This document shows positions 55,658 to 64,000 of a stretch of 64,000 nt of DNA, piece after piece. Source of the stretch: Actinoplanes xinjiangensis (GTDB taxonomy: Bacteria; Actinomycetota; Actinomycetes; Mycobacteriales; Micromonosporaceae); contig NZ_QGGR01000004.1 of NCBI RefSeq assembly GCF_003148685.1, forward strand, positions 496,001 through 560,000. The letters are read 5' to 3'. The notes under the pieces were generated by a model. The model searched no databases. It was not told the DNA's origin and saw only the letters and a list, made by a program, of their open reading frames with translations. Position 1 is the first letter of the stretch. Every line of letters begins with the position of its first letter. The translations under genes were made by a program, and so were the position numbers.

Positions 55658-56451
55658 GCATCGCGGAGACGTTCGCCAAGGCGAAGGCGGAGAACCGGTC
55701 GGTGCTGGTCGGCTGCATGCCGGCCGGCTTCCCGACGGTCGACCACAGCATCGAGCAGATGATCGCGATGCACGAGGCCGGCTGCGACGTGATCGAGGTC
55801 GAGCTGCCGTACTCCGATCCGGTGATGGACGGGCCGGTGATCCAGAAGGCGAGCGACATCGCGCTGGCCAACGGCGTCCGGACCCGGGACACCCTGAAGA
55901 TCATCGACGCGGTGTCGTCGGCGGGTGCCACGGTCGTGCTGATGACCTACTGGAACCCGATCGAGAAGTACGGTGTCGACGCGTTCGCCCGTGACCTGGC
56001 CGCGGCCGGGGCGACCGGGCTGATCACACCGGACCTGATCCCGGACGAGGCGGCCGAGTGGATCGCCGCCGCGGACGCGCACCGCATCGACCGGACGTTC
56101 CTGGTGGCACCGAGTTCCACCGACGAGCGGCTGGCGATGACCCTGGCGCATTGCCGGGGCTTCGTCTACGCGACCGCACTGATGGGCGTCACCGGCGCCC
56201 GGACGAGTGTGTCGTCGCAGGCGCCCGAGCTGGTTCAGCGGATCCGGGCGATCGACCCGGAGATGCCGATCGGTGTGGGCCTGGGTGTCGGCAACGGCCG
56301 GCAGGCCGCCGAGGTGGCCGCGTTCGCCGACGGCGTGATCGTCGGCAGTGCACTGATCCGCTGCGTTCTGGACGCCGGTGACCGCACCACGGCGCTGACC
56401 GATCTGCGTGCTCTCAGCGCCGAACTGGCCGAAGGCGTCCGCAAGAGGTGA
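55654..56451 (+). CDS. trpA: Tryptophan synthase alpha chain (TrpA)
   Basis: A 265-residue TIM-barrel that splits indole glycerol phosphate and channels indole to Trp[29 protein letters not shown] with catalytic E50 and D59, [11 protein letters not shown] and VGLGVGN (phosphate loop) are visible. It starts at GTG 55654 over the trpB stop. A G-U-containing hairpin follows the stop within four bases. Confidence 0.95.
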   Translation: MSIAETFAKAKAENRSVLVGCMPAGFPTVDHSIEQMIAMHEAGCDVIEVELPYSDPVMDGPVIQKASDIALANGVRTRDTLKIIDAVSSAGATVVLMTYWNPIEKYGVDAFARDLAAAGATGLITPDLIPDEAAEWIAAADAHRIDRTFLVAPSSTDERLAMTLAHCRGFVYATALMGVTGARTSVSSQAPELVQRIRAIDPEMPIGVGLGVGNGRQAAEVAAFADGVIVGSALIRCVLDAGDRTTALTDLRALSAELAEGVRKR

Positions 56452-56454
56452 GAA

Positions 56455-56488
56455 CCAGGGTGCCGGCTGAATTCGGCCGGTGCCCTGG
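56455..56488 (+). terminator. Hairpin after trpA
   Basis: CCAGGGTGCCGGC (56455-56467) and GCCGGTGCCCTGG (56476-56488) pair over 13 positions in RNA, with two G-U pairs in the middle and an 8-base loop. There is no T-run. It probably marks the end of the trp operon. Confidence 0.55.
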
Positions 56489-56527
56489 GCATCACAGATC
56501 GACCGCGCGGCGGTAGCGTGTGCACCC

Positions 56528-57631
56528 GTGAACATCGCCGCCATCCCCAGCCCCACCGAGTCGGTGTGGCATGTGCTCGGGTTTCCGGTCCGCGCCTACG
56601 CCCTCTGCATCATCGCCGGCATGGTCGTCGCGACGCTTCTGATGGAGCAGCGGCTGCGTCATCGCGGGGCGGCGCCGTGGGTCTCGCTCGATGTGGTGGT
56701 CTGGGCGGTGCCGTTCGGCATCATCGGCGCCCGGATCTATCACGTGATCACCTCGCCGCAGGACTACTTCGGCGCCGGTGGTGACCCGGTCAAGGCGTTC
56801 TTCATCTGGGAGGGCGGCCTCGGCATCTGGGGTGCGGTCGCCGGTGGCGCGGTCGGTGCCTGGATCGCGGGCCGGCAGATCGGCATCCCGCTGAGCGTCC
56901 TGGCCGACGCGCTGGCCCCGGCGCTGCCGGTGGCGCAGGCGATCGGCCGGCTCGGCAACTGGTTCAACAACGAGCTGTACGGCAGTGTCACCACCCTGCC
57001 GTGGGGCCTCGAGGTGCACGAGATGGACTCGTCGAACCCCGGGCACGCCGTGATGATCGACGGTGAGCCGGTGACCCGTCCCGACCTCTACCACCCGGCC
57101 TTCCTCTACGAGCTGATCTGGAACCTGGGCGTCGCCGCGCTGGTCTGGCTGCTGGACCGGAAGTTCAAGTTCGGCCGTGGACGGGCGTTCGCGCTGTACG
57201 TGATGGCCTACACGGTCGGCCGTTTCTGGATCGAGATGCTCCGCGAGGACACCGCGACCCTCTTCTTCGGGGTCCGGCTCAACGTCTACACCTCGGTCAT
57301 CGTCTTCCTGGGTGCGGCCATCTACTTCGTCGTGGTGAGGGGCCCGCGTGGCTACGTCATCCCGATCGACGCGCCGGACACCGTGACGGAGGCGGACAGC
57401 GACGTCTCGCAGGTGGACGTGACCGCCGCCACCAAGGGCGCCGACCGCAAGGTTCCAGTCGCCTACCGCCTGGTCGACGAGGAACAGTTCCTGGAGTACC
57501 AGAGGACGGGCGTCCTGCCCGACGAGCGGCCCGAGGAGAAGGCGGAGGATCCCGAGGCCGTCCCCGCCACCGTCGGGGAGTCCGGCAAGCCGGCCGACAA
57601 ACCGGCCGACAAACCCTCCGACGAGAACTGA
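56528..57631 (+). CDS. lgt: Prolipoprotein diacylglyceryl transferase (Lgt)
   Basis: A 367-residue membrane enzyme that lipidates prolipoproteins at the cysteine later exposed by LspA. About seven helices, GARIYHVITSPQDYF, IWEGGLGIWGAVAGG, GRLGNWFNNELYGSVT and HPAFLYELIWNLG are present. The His of the enteric HGG motif is replaced by Trp (GIWGA), as I recall from other actinobacterial Lgt. A hydrophilic tail of about 80 residues ends with PADKPADKPSDEN repeats. GTG 56528 starts just after the trpA hairpin. Confidence 0.94.
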   Translation: MNIAAIPSPTESVWHVLGFPVRAYALCIIAGMVVATLLMEQRLRHRGAAPWVSLDVVVWAVPFGIIGARIYHVITSPQDYFGAGGDPVKAFFIWEGGLGIWGAVAGGAVGAWIAGRQIGIPLSVLADALAPALPVAQAIGRLGNWFNNELYGSVTTLPWGLEVHEMDSSNPGHAVMIDGEPVTRPDLYHPAFLYELIWNLGVAALVWLLDRKFKFGRGRAFALYVMAYTVGRFWIEMLREDTATLFFGVRLNVYTSVIVFLGAAIYFVVVRGPRGYVIPIDAPDTVTEADSDVSQVDVTAATKGADRKVPVAYRLVDEEQFLEYQRTGVLPDERPEEKAEDPEAVPATVGESGKPADKPADKPSDEN

Positions 57632-57635
57632 CCTC

Positions 57636-58823
57636 GTGCGTACGGCCGTGGTGGTGGGCGGCGGGATGGCCGGCCTGGCCACCGCGGGCGCGCTGTCCCG
57701 TTCCGGCTGGCGGGTGACCGTCCTGGAGCGGGCCGAGCGGGTCGCCGCACCGCCGACCGCGGTGGTGCTCTGGCCCACCGGCCTCCGCGCGCTGCAATCC
57801 CTCGACCCGGACGGCGGCTGGACGGCGATCGCGTCGCCGCTGCCGGACGGCGGGGTCCGCCGCCCGGACGGTCAGTGGCTGGTCGCGCCGCGCGCCCGCT
57901 CCGGTGCCGGCCCGTCGCCGGCGGCCGCCCATCTGGAGGACGTCTACGACGCGCTGGTCGCGGGTCTCGGTGACGTGGAGATCCGCACCGGGTTCGAGGC
58001 GACGACGATCCGGACCGGTCTGCGGACCCGGCCGACGGTCAGCGACGGGCGTACCACGATCGAGGCGGACCTGCTGGTCGGCGCGGACGGCATCGACAGC
58101 CGGGTCCGCGCCGCGGTGGCCCCCGAGGCGGTGGCGGTCGGTTCCGGCTTCGCCGCCTGGCAGGCGGTCATCCCCGGTTTCCGGGTGCCGCGGCTGGACG
58201 GCGGCCGCTGTGTCGGCGGCGAGACGCTCGGTGCCGGCTACCGGTTCGTGGCGATCCCGCTCGGTGACCACGCGGCCGGGCGGGGCGGCGTCTACTGGGT
58301 GGCCACGGCGGCCGGGGCGGCCCGTCCCGAGGCGCCCGCGACCCAGCTGGCGCTGCTGCGCAGGTGGTTCGCCGGCTGGCACGAGCCGGTCGGTGCGCTC
58401 CTCGACGCCACCCGCCCCGAGGACCTGGTCCCGCAGGGTGTCCGCGAGTTGCGCCCGCTGCCGCGGGCCTACGGTTTTCCGGCCGGTCCGGGCGGTGTCG
58501 TCCTGGTCGGCGACGCCGCGCACGCCATGCCGCACCATCTCGGCCAGGGCGCCTGCCTGGCCTTCGAGGATGTGGCGACGCTGCGTTCGCTGGTCGCCGA
58601 CGTCGAGCCCGGTCCGGCGCTGACCGCGGCGGTCGAGTCCTACAGCCGCCTGCGCCGCCCGCGCACCACCACCGTGGTCCGGCAGAACCGGCGGATGTCC
58701 GCGGTGGTCCAGGCCCGCGGGCGGCTCGCGCTCCGCGCGCGGGATGCCGCGCTCAACCACATGCGCCCGCGCATGCTGGCCCGCTCACTGGATCCCCCCG
58801 CCGACTGGACCGCACCCGAATAA
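57636..58823 (+). CDS. FAD-dependent monooxygenase (group A, PHBH-like)
   Basis: A 395-residue flavoprotein monooxygenase. The FAD Rossmann motif VVGGGMAGLATAGAL is at the start. DLLVGADGIDSRVRAAV is the DG motif, and VVLVGDAAHAMPHHLGQGACLAFEDV holds the second FAD-binding GD motif. It would use NAD(P)H and oxygen to hydroxylate an unknown, probably aromatic, substrate. It lies 4 bases after lgt with a GTG start, so it is probably co-transcribed. A palindromic repeat array follows about 175 bases downstream. Confidence 0.9.
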   Translation: MRTAVVVGGGMAGLATAGALSRSGWRVTVLERAERVAAPPTAVVLWPTGLRALQSLDPDGGWTAIASPLPDGGVRRPDGQWLVAPRARSGAGPSPAAAHLEDVYDALVAGLGDVEIRTGFEATTIRTGLRTRPTVSDGRTTIEADLLVGADGIDSRVRAAVAPEAVAVGSGFAAWQAVIPGFRVPRLDGGRCVGGETLGAGYRFVAIPLGDHAAGRGGVYWVATAAGAARPEAPATQLALLRRWFAGWHEPVGALLDATRPEDLVPQGVRELRPLPRAYGFPAGPGGVVLVGDAAHAMPHHLGQGACLAFEDVATLRSLVADVEPGPALTAAVESYSRLRRPRTTTVVRQNRRMSAVVQARGRLALRARDAALNHMRPRMLARSLDPPADWTAPE

Positions 58824-58997
58824 TCGTTCGGCGAATGGCGTCCACGCCCGAAATCCTCCAGGCGATCCGTTCACTTCCGGCAATGCGTCAATTCAGCGCT
58901 GCATTTCTTCTTGTACGCACGAAACCGCACACAACCGCACCATTCCCGTTCCACCCGCCCCGCCCGCGACGCGCCCCCGGGCGTATCCCACGACCCG

Positions 58998-59178
58998 CGG
59001 CTGGCCCCCACCGCTGTCTCAGCCGCCCCGAGACAGCGGTGACGTCCAGCCGGTCGGGTGCGGCTGGCCCCCACCGCTGTCTCAGGCGCGCTGAGGCAGC
59101 GGTGACGCCCAGCCGGTCCGGTGCGGCTGGTTCCCACCGCTGTCTCAGGCGCGCTGAGACAGCGGTGAGAGCCAGCCG
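58998..59178. repeat. Palindromic repeat array 2, three copies, 63-bp period
   Basis: 55-bp cores start at 58998, 59061 and 59124 with 8-bp linkers, and belong to the same family as the array at 37449. Copy 3 is arms CGGCTGG/CCAGCCG, 4-base internal loops, inner arms CACCGCTGTCTCAG/CTGAGACAGCGGTG and a 5-base loop. Copy 2 differs in one arm base that still allows a U-G pair. It lies between the convergent monooxygenase and GNAT genes. In the rest of the 549-base gap only a loose inverted repeat near 59301-59330 (GTAAG...CTTAC) is noted, and no gene. Confidence 0.93.
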
Positions 59179-59372
59179 CGGGGGTGTGTGTTCAGAGTGC
59201 GGGACCTGGGGATGGAAGATCTCACACCGCAGTTCACCCGTACGAAAAGATCATCTGGCGTGGGTGTGGCCGTGCTCCGGGACCTGGAGGCGTTGAGGCG
59301 GTAAGTGTCCATCGGCGATATGGTGCTTACGGCGTACCATCATGTGGGAAGTGTGAGGAATCGCTGACGCCG

Positions 59373-60245
59373 CTACATCGGCGCCGAGGCGGGTTCGGCG
59401 ATGCAGGCCGTGCCCACCCGCCGGAAGCCGACGCGGGTGTAGAGCCGGGCCACGTCGTCGTCGCCGGCCGAGAGGAACACCAGGCCGACCCCCTCGTTGA
59501 GCAGGCGCCCGGCGATCGTGGCGGTGAGCTGGGAGGCGTATCCGCGGCGGCGGGCCGACGGCAGTGTGGCCACCCCGACGACCTCGGCGACGTCCCCGCA
59601 GCGCTGGCTGGTCGCGGTGGCCAGGATGCCTTCGACGGCTGACTCGGCGACCGCGGTGAGGTAGTCGCCACCGGCGAACATCTTCCGCGCCTGCTGGAGG
59701 GCCTCGGCGGTGAGGGCGCCGCCCGCGTCCCGCTCGGCCGGCCCGGCGTTGTCGATGACCAGGGTCTTCTCGGCCACTTCGAACGGCGGCTGGTAGGCGG
59801 GTGCGGCGAACCCGAGCCGGGCCACGGTGCGGGAGTGGCGCAGGTCGTCGGCGAACGTGTCGGCGGCCGGGTCCAGGTAGCGGATGGCCGCGTCGCGCAG
59901 CGGCAGGTCCGGGACGAGGGCCGCCGGATCGAGCACCAGCAGCGGGGCGAGCAGCACGTCGAGACCCGCCGACCGGGCCACGGCCAACAGGTCGGGGGTG
60001 GTCTCGTGCACCCACTCGAAGGTCTCCGGCAGCCCGAGTTCGCGCTGGCGGGCCCGGGTGTCGAGGATGTCGGCGGCGGAGGGGGTGTGCGAACCCGGTC
60101 TCGGGCGGGCATAGTAGGGCCAGCCCTCTCCCTCGCGGATGAAGAGAACGAGAGACCCGATCTCTTCGGATCGCGTCCAGGGTCGGGGCAAAGCGTCGTA
60201 GAACCGCTCGAGCCGGTCGAAGAGGTCGGAATCCGCTGGCGCCAT
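59373..60245 (-). CDS. GNAT-family N-acetyltransferase
   Basis: A 290-residue protein with a C-terminal GNAT domain. VVGVATLPSARRRGYASQLT is the acetyl-CoA pyrophosphate loop, and GLVFLSAGDDDVARLYTRVGFRRVG is the last motif. The N-terminal 140 residues are less conserved and may be a second, degenerate GNAT-like half. The acceptor is unknown. It is divergent from gltB across a 190-base gap. Confidence 0.88.
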   Translation of the reverse strand: MAPADSDLFDRLERFYDALPRPWTRSEEIGSLVLFIREGEGWPYYARPRPGSHTPSAADILDTRARQRELGLPETFEWVHETTPDLLAVARSAGLDVLLAPLLVLDPAALVPDLPLRDAAIRYLDPAADTFADDLRHSRTVARLGFAAPAYQPPFEVAEKTLVIDNAGPAERDAGGALTAEALQQARKMFAGGDYLTAVAESAVEGILATATSQRCGDVAEVVGVATLPSARRRGYASQLTATIAGRLLNEGVGLVFLSAGDDDVARLYTRVGFRRVGTACIAEPASAPM

Positions 60246-60306
60246 CGCGCGAGACTACCGGTCCGCGCCCCGGCTGTGCTATTCAGTTCGTCCGCAGTTC
60301 GATGCG

Positions 60307-60327
60307 TGATCGCACCAGGTGTGATCA
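60307..60327. promoter_or_regulatory. 21-bp palindrome upstream of gltB
   Basis: TGATCGCACC-A-GGTGTGATCA is an inverted repeat with 9 of 10 arm positions paired. It lies 109 bases before the gltB start and 35 bases before a TAGACT box (60362-60367) that could be the -10. It is a good candidate operator for a nitrogen or glutamate regulator, identity unknown. Confidence 0.55.
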
Positions 60328-60435
60328 ATCCGCATCTGGCGGAGATCAGTGGCTCTTAACGTAGACTCAAGAGACTTTGCAGGGCCGACGTCGTCCCGAC
60401 CTCAGAATGAAACACCAGTGACGACAGGAGGCCCG

Positions 60436-63400
60436 GTGGCATATCCGCACCCCCAGGGGCTTTATGACCCTCAGACGGAGCGAGACGCCTGCGGTGTGGC
60501 ATTCATTGCCGACATTCACGGTCGTCGTTCCCATGATGTGGTGGCCAAGGGTCTGACAGCGCTGATCCGGCTGGATCACCGGGGCGCACGCGGCGCCGAG
60601 CAGAACACCGGTGACGGCGCCGGCATCATGATCCAGATCCCGGACGAGTACTACCGTGCCGTGGCCGGCTTCGAGCTGCCGCCCGCCGGTCAGTATGCGA
60701 CCGGCCTCGTGTTCCTGCCCACGGACCTCGACGATGCGGCCCGTGCGATCAAGGTGTTCGAGAAGTACGTGCTCGTCGAGGGCGGCGAGGTGCTCGGCTG
60801 GCGCGACGTCCCGGTCGACCCGTCCGACCTGGGCGCGACCGCGGAGGACGCCCGTCCCGCGATCCGCCAGGTGTTCCTCTCCGCCCACCGGCTCGTCGAC
60901 TCGCCCACCGGTAAAGCCGGTGCGGCTCTGAGCGGCCTCGAGCTGGACCGGGTGGCGTTCTGCATCCGCAAGCAGGCCGAGCGGGAGACCTCGCAGCGCG
61001 GCGTCGCGGCCTACTTCCCGTCGCTGTCCTCGCGGACCGTCACCTACAAGGGCATGCTCACCCCCGAGCAGCTGCCGGCGTTCTTCCCGGAGCTGTCCGA
61101 CGAGCGGGTCGCCAGCGCGATCGCCCTGGTGCACTCCCGGTTCTCGACCAACACGTTCCCGTCGTGGCCGCTGGCGCACCCGTACCGGCTGATCGCCCAC
61201 AACGGCGAGATCAACACGATCCGCGGCAACAAGAACTGGATGGCCGCCCGCGAGGCGCTGCTGTCCACCCCGAACCTGCCGGGCAGCATCAAGCGCCTGT
61301 TCCCGATCAACTCGCCGGAGGCGTCCGACTCGGCCAGCTTCGACGAGGTTCTCGAGCTGCTGCACCTGGCCGGCCGCAGCCTGCCGCACGCGGTGCTGAT
61401 GATGATCCCCGAGGCGTGGGAGAACGACCCGGAGATGGAGGCCTCGCGCCGCGCCTTCTACCGGTTCCACGCGAGCCTCATGGAGCCGTGGGACGGCCCG
61501 GCCGCCGTGGCGTTCACCGACGGCACGATCATCGGCGCCGTGCTGGACCGCAACGGTCTGCGCCCGGGTCGCTGGTGGCACACGCGGGACGGTCTGGTCG
61601 CGCTCGGTTCCGAGGCGGGCATCATCGATGTCGACCCGGCCGACGTGGTGGCCAAGGGTCGTCTCCAGCCGGGCAAGATGTTCCTGGTCGACACCGCGGC
61701 CGGCCGCATCGTCCACGACGGCGAGATCAAGGCCGAGCTGGCCGCCGCCGAGCCGTACGCGGACTGGCTGCACGCCGGGCTGATCGAGCTCAACGACCTG
61801 CCGGCCCGCGAGCACGTGATCTACACCCACGACTCGGTGCTGCGCCGTCAACAGGTCTTCGGCTACTCCGAGGAGGAGCTGAAGATTCTGGTCGCGCCGA
61901 TGGCGCGCAGTGGCGCGGAGCCGCTCGGCTCGATGGGCACGGACACCCCGATCTCGCCGCTGTCGACGCGGCCGCGGCTGATGTTCGACTACTTCCACCA
62001 GCTGTTCGCGCAGGTCACCAACCCGCCGCTGGACGCCATCCGGGAGGAGCTGGTCACCAGCCTCTCGATGACGATCGGGCCGGAGGGCAACCTGCTCAAG
62101 CCGGGACCGGCCAGCTGCCGGCAGATCGTCCTGCCGTACCCGATCATCGACAACGACGAGCTCGCCAAGATCCTGTCGATCGACGAGGACGGCGACCTGC
62201 CCGGTTTCAAGGCGGTCCGGGTCTCCGGGCTCTACCCGCTGCGGGACGGCGCGGCCGGCATCAAGGCCCGGCTCACCCAGATCTGCCGGCACGTGTCCGA
62301 GGCCATCGAGGACGGGGTGCGCATCCTCGTGCTCTCCGACCGCGACTCCAACGCCGACCTGGCACCGATCCCGTCGCTGCTGCTCACCGCCGCCGTGCAC
62401 CAGCACCTGGTGCGTGAGCAGACCCGTACCCAGGTGGCGCTGGTCGTCGAGTCCGGTGACTGCCGCGAGGTGCACCACGCGGCGACCCTGATCGGCTTCG
62501 GCGCGGCGGCGGTCAACCCGTACCTCGCGTTCGAGAGCGCCGAGGACCTGATCGCCACCGGTGCCCTGGCCGGTGTGGACCCGCGCAAGGCGGTCCGCAA
62601 CTACATCAAGGCGCTCAGCAAGGGCGTCCTGAAGATCATGTCCAAGATGGGCATCTCGACCGTGTCGTCGTACTGCGGCGCACAGGTCTTCGAGGCCGTC
62701 GGCCTGGACAACAAGCTGCTCCAGCGCTACTTCGCGGGCACCTCCGGCCGGATCGGCGGCGTCGGTCTCGCCGGGATCCACGCCGAGATCAAGGCGCGGC
62801 ACGCGAAGGCGTACCCGGCGAACAAGGCCGAGCGGGCGCACCGCCGGCTCGAGGTCGGCGGCGAGTACCAGTGGCGCCGCGAGGGTGAGCTGCACCTGTT
62901 CAACCCGGAGACGGTCTTCCTGCTCCAGCACGCGACCCGCAGCAAGCAGTACGACGTGTTCCGCCGCTACACCGAGAAGGTCAACGCGCTGTCGGCCGAG
63001 GCCGGTCACCTGCGTGGCCTGTTCCAGTTCGCCTCCGACCGCGAGGCCATCTCGATCGACGAGGTCGAGCCCGTCAGCGCGATCGTCAAGCGGTTCTCCA
63101 CCGGCGCGATGAGCTACGGCTCGATCTCCGCCGAGTCGCACGAGACCCTCGCCATCGCCATGAACCGGCTCGGCGCCAAGTCGAACACCGGCGAGGGCGG
63201 CGAGGACGTCGAGCGGCTGTACGACCCGGAGCGCCGTTCCGCGATCAAGCAGATCGCCTCCGGCCGTTTCGGGGTGACGAGCGAGTACCTGGTCAACGCG
63301 GACGACCTGCAGATCAAGATGGCGCAGGGCGCTAAGCCCGGCGAGGGCGGCCAGCTGCCCGGCAACAAGGTGTGGCCGTGGATCGCGAAGACCCGGCACG

Positions 63401-64000
63401 CCACCCCGGGTGTCGGCCTGATCTCGCCGCCGCCGCACCACGACATCTACTCCATCGAGGACCTGGCCCAGCTGGTCCACGACCTCAAGATGGTCAACCC
63501 GCAGTCGCGGGTGCACGTCAAGCTGGTCAGCGAGATCGGCGTGGGCACGGTCGCGGCGGGTGTCGCCAAGCTCAAGGCCGACGTCATCCTGATCTCCGGC
63601 CACGACGGCGGCACCGGCGCGTCCCCGCTGAACTCGCTCAAGCACGCCGGCACCCCGTGGGAGCTGGGCCTGGCCGAGGCGCAGCAGACGCTGCTGCTCA
63701 ACAAGCTGCGCGACCGGGTCACCGTGCAGGTGGACGGCCAGCTCAAGACCGGCCGGGACGTGGTCGTCGCGGCTCTGCTGGGTGCCGAGGAGTTCGGTTT
63801 CGCCACCGCGCCGCTGATCGTCTCCGGCTGCATCATGATGCGGGTCTGCCACCTGGACACCTGTCCGGTCGGCATCGCCACGCAGAACCCGGTGCTGCGT
63901 GAGCGCTTCACCGGCAAGCCGGAGTTCGTCGAGAACTTCTTCCTCTTCCTCGCCGAGGAGGTCCGCGAGATCCTCGCCGAGCTGGGCTTCCGCAGCATCG
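60436..64000 (+). CDS. gltB: Glutamate synthase large subunit (GltB), partial
   Basis: The frame runs open from GTG 60436 to the window end (1188 codons), so the C-terminal part is missing. GOGAT makes two glutamates from glutamine and 2-oxoglutarate. The glutaminase domain follows a short propeptide, with nucleophile C19 in RDACGVAF. The FMN-barrel motif [21 protein letters not shown] and the loop [11 protein letters not shown] follow. The 3Fe-4S cysteines C1132, C1138 and C1143 (C-x5-C-x4-C) are present. AGGAGG at 60427-60432 precedes the start. gltD probably follows outside the window. Confidence 0.96.
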   Translation, partial: MAYPHPQGLYDPQTERDACGVAFIADIHGRRSHDVVAKGLTALIRLDHRGARGAEQNTGDGAGIMIQIPDEYYRAVAGFELPPAGQYATGLVFLPTDLDDAARAIKVFEKYVLVEGGEVLGWRDVPVDPSDLGATAEDARPAIRQVFLSAHRLVDSPTGKAGAALSGLELDRVAFCIRKQAERETSQRGVAAYFPSLSSRTVTYKGMLTPEQLPAFFPELSDERVASAIALVHSRFSTNTFPSWPLAHPYRLIAHNGEINTIRGNKNWMAAREALLSTPNLPGSIKRLFPINSPEASDSASFDEVLELLHLAGRSLPHAVLMMIPEAWENDPEMEASRRAFYRFHASLMEPWDGPAAVAFTDGTIIGAVLDRNGLRPGRWWHTRDGLVALGSEAGIIDVDPADVVAKGRLQPGKMFLVDTAAGRIVHDGEIKAELAAAEPYADWLHAGLIELNDLPAREHVIYTHDSVLRRQQVFGYSEEELKILVAPMARSGAEPLGSMGTDTPISPLSTRPRLMFDYFHQLFAQVTNPPLDAIREELVTSLSMTIGPEGNLLKPGPASCRQIVLPYPIIDNDELAKILSIDEDGDLPGFKAVRVSGLYPLRDGAAGIKARLTQICRHVSEAIEDGVRILVLSDRDSNADLAPIPSLLLTAAVHQHLVREQTRTQVALVVESGDCREVHHAATLIGFGAAAVNPYLAFESAEDLIATGALAGVDPRKAVRNYIKALSKGVLKIMSKMGISTVSSYCGAQVFEAVGLDNKLLQRYFAGTSGRIGGVGLAGIHAEIKARHAKAYPANKAERAHRRLEVGGEYQWRREGELHLFNPETVFLLQHATRSKQYDVFRRYTEKVNALSAEAGHLRGLFQFASDREAISIDEVEPVSAIVKRFSTGAMSYGSISAESHETLAIAMNRLGAKSNTGEGGEDVERLYDPERRSAIKQIASGRFGVTSEYLVNADDLQIKMAQGAKPGEGGQLPGNKVWPWIAKTRHATPGVGLISPPPHHDIYSIEDLAQLVHDLKMVNPQSRVHVKLVSEIGVGTVAAGVAKLKADVILISGHDGGTGASPLNSLKHAGTPWELGLAEAQQTLLLNKLRDRVTVQVDGQLKTGRDVVVAALLGAEEFGFATAPLIVSGCIMMRVCHLDTCPVGIATQNPVLRERFTGKPEFVENFFLFLAEEVREILAELGFRSI

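Overview
The window is high-GC actinobacterial chromosome. Gene content and order suggest a filamentous actinomycete, most likely Micromonosporaceae (Actinoplanes-like). The evidence is a division/cell-wall cluster with a meso-diaminopimelate-type MurE, SepF, YggT and DivIVA, followed by dnaE, a dispersed his/trp supercluster with a PriA-type HisA, and gltB. GTG starts and 4-base start/stop overlaps are frequent. From memory, the large-scale order resembles the Streptomyces region running from the division cluster to gltB. I saw no tRNA, rRNA, CRISPR array, prophage or insertion sequence.

Region 1 (1-20059) is the dcw cluster: ftsL-like end, ftsI, murE, murF, mraY, ftsW, murG, murC, ftsQ and ftsZ, then yggS, sepF, yggT and divIVA. 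After these come a membrane protein with a metal-site-like tail, a DUF167 protein, a DksA-type zinc-finger protein, lspA, an RluD-type pseudouridine synthase and an orphan membrane protein. Three genes usual in this order are not here: murD (between mraY and ftsW), pgeF (after ftsZ) and ileS (after divIVA). ftsZ has its own promoter, with palindromes over the -35/-10 region.

Region 2 (20060-27240) holds a proline-rich ParA/MinD-like ATPase with an odd P-loop, dnaE, a small membrane protein, a 55-bp tandem repeat and a LON-domain protein.

Region 3 (27337-34751) is the histidine operon hisD-hisC-hisB-(52-aa membrane protein)-hisH-(105-aa membrane protein)-hisA/priA. A convergent LysR gene and a divergent EamA exporter follow, and the exporter is translationally coupled to hisF.

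Region 4 (34752-50450) is an accessory block of about 15.7 kb between hisF and hisI. It contains a YczE/MocR pair, a VOC protein, a FadD acyl-CoA ligase, a PfkB kinase, an amino-acid permease, a DinB-like protein, a heterodimeric ABC exporter, zinc-free-type rpsD, a DUF2470 protein and a long disordered protein. Two overlapping DtxR/IdeR-like iron boxes lie between rpsD and the DUF2470 gene.

Region 5 (50451-58823) carries hisI-trpE-(TIGR02234 membrane protein), a small reverse-strand gene, trpC-trpB-trpA, lgt and an FAD monooxygenase. There is no trpF, which fits a bifunctional PriA. Region 6 (58824-64000) has a GNAT gene and the first 1188 codons of gltB, behind a 21-bp palindrome.

The most unusual non-coding feature is a family of 55-bp near-perfect palindromes separated by 8-bp linkers (63-bp period). 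It occurs as four copies at 37449-37692 and three at 58998-59178. Both arrays lie in gaps between convergent genes, and most changes in the arms still allow G-U pairing.
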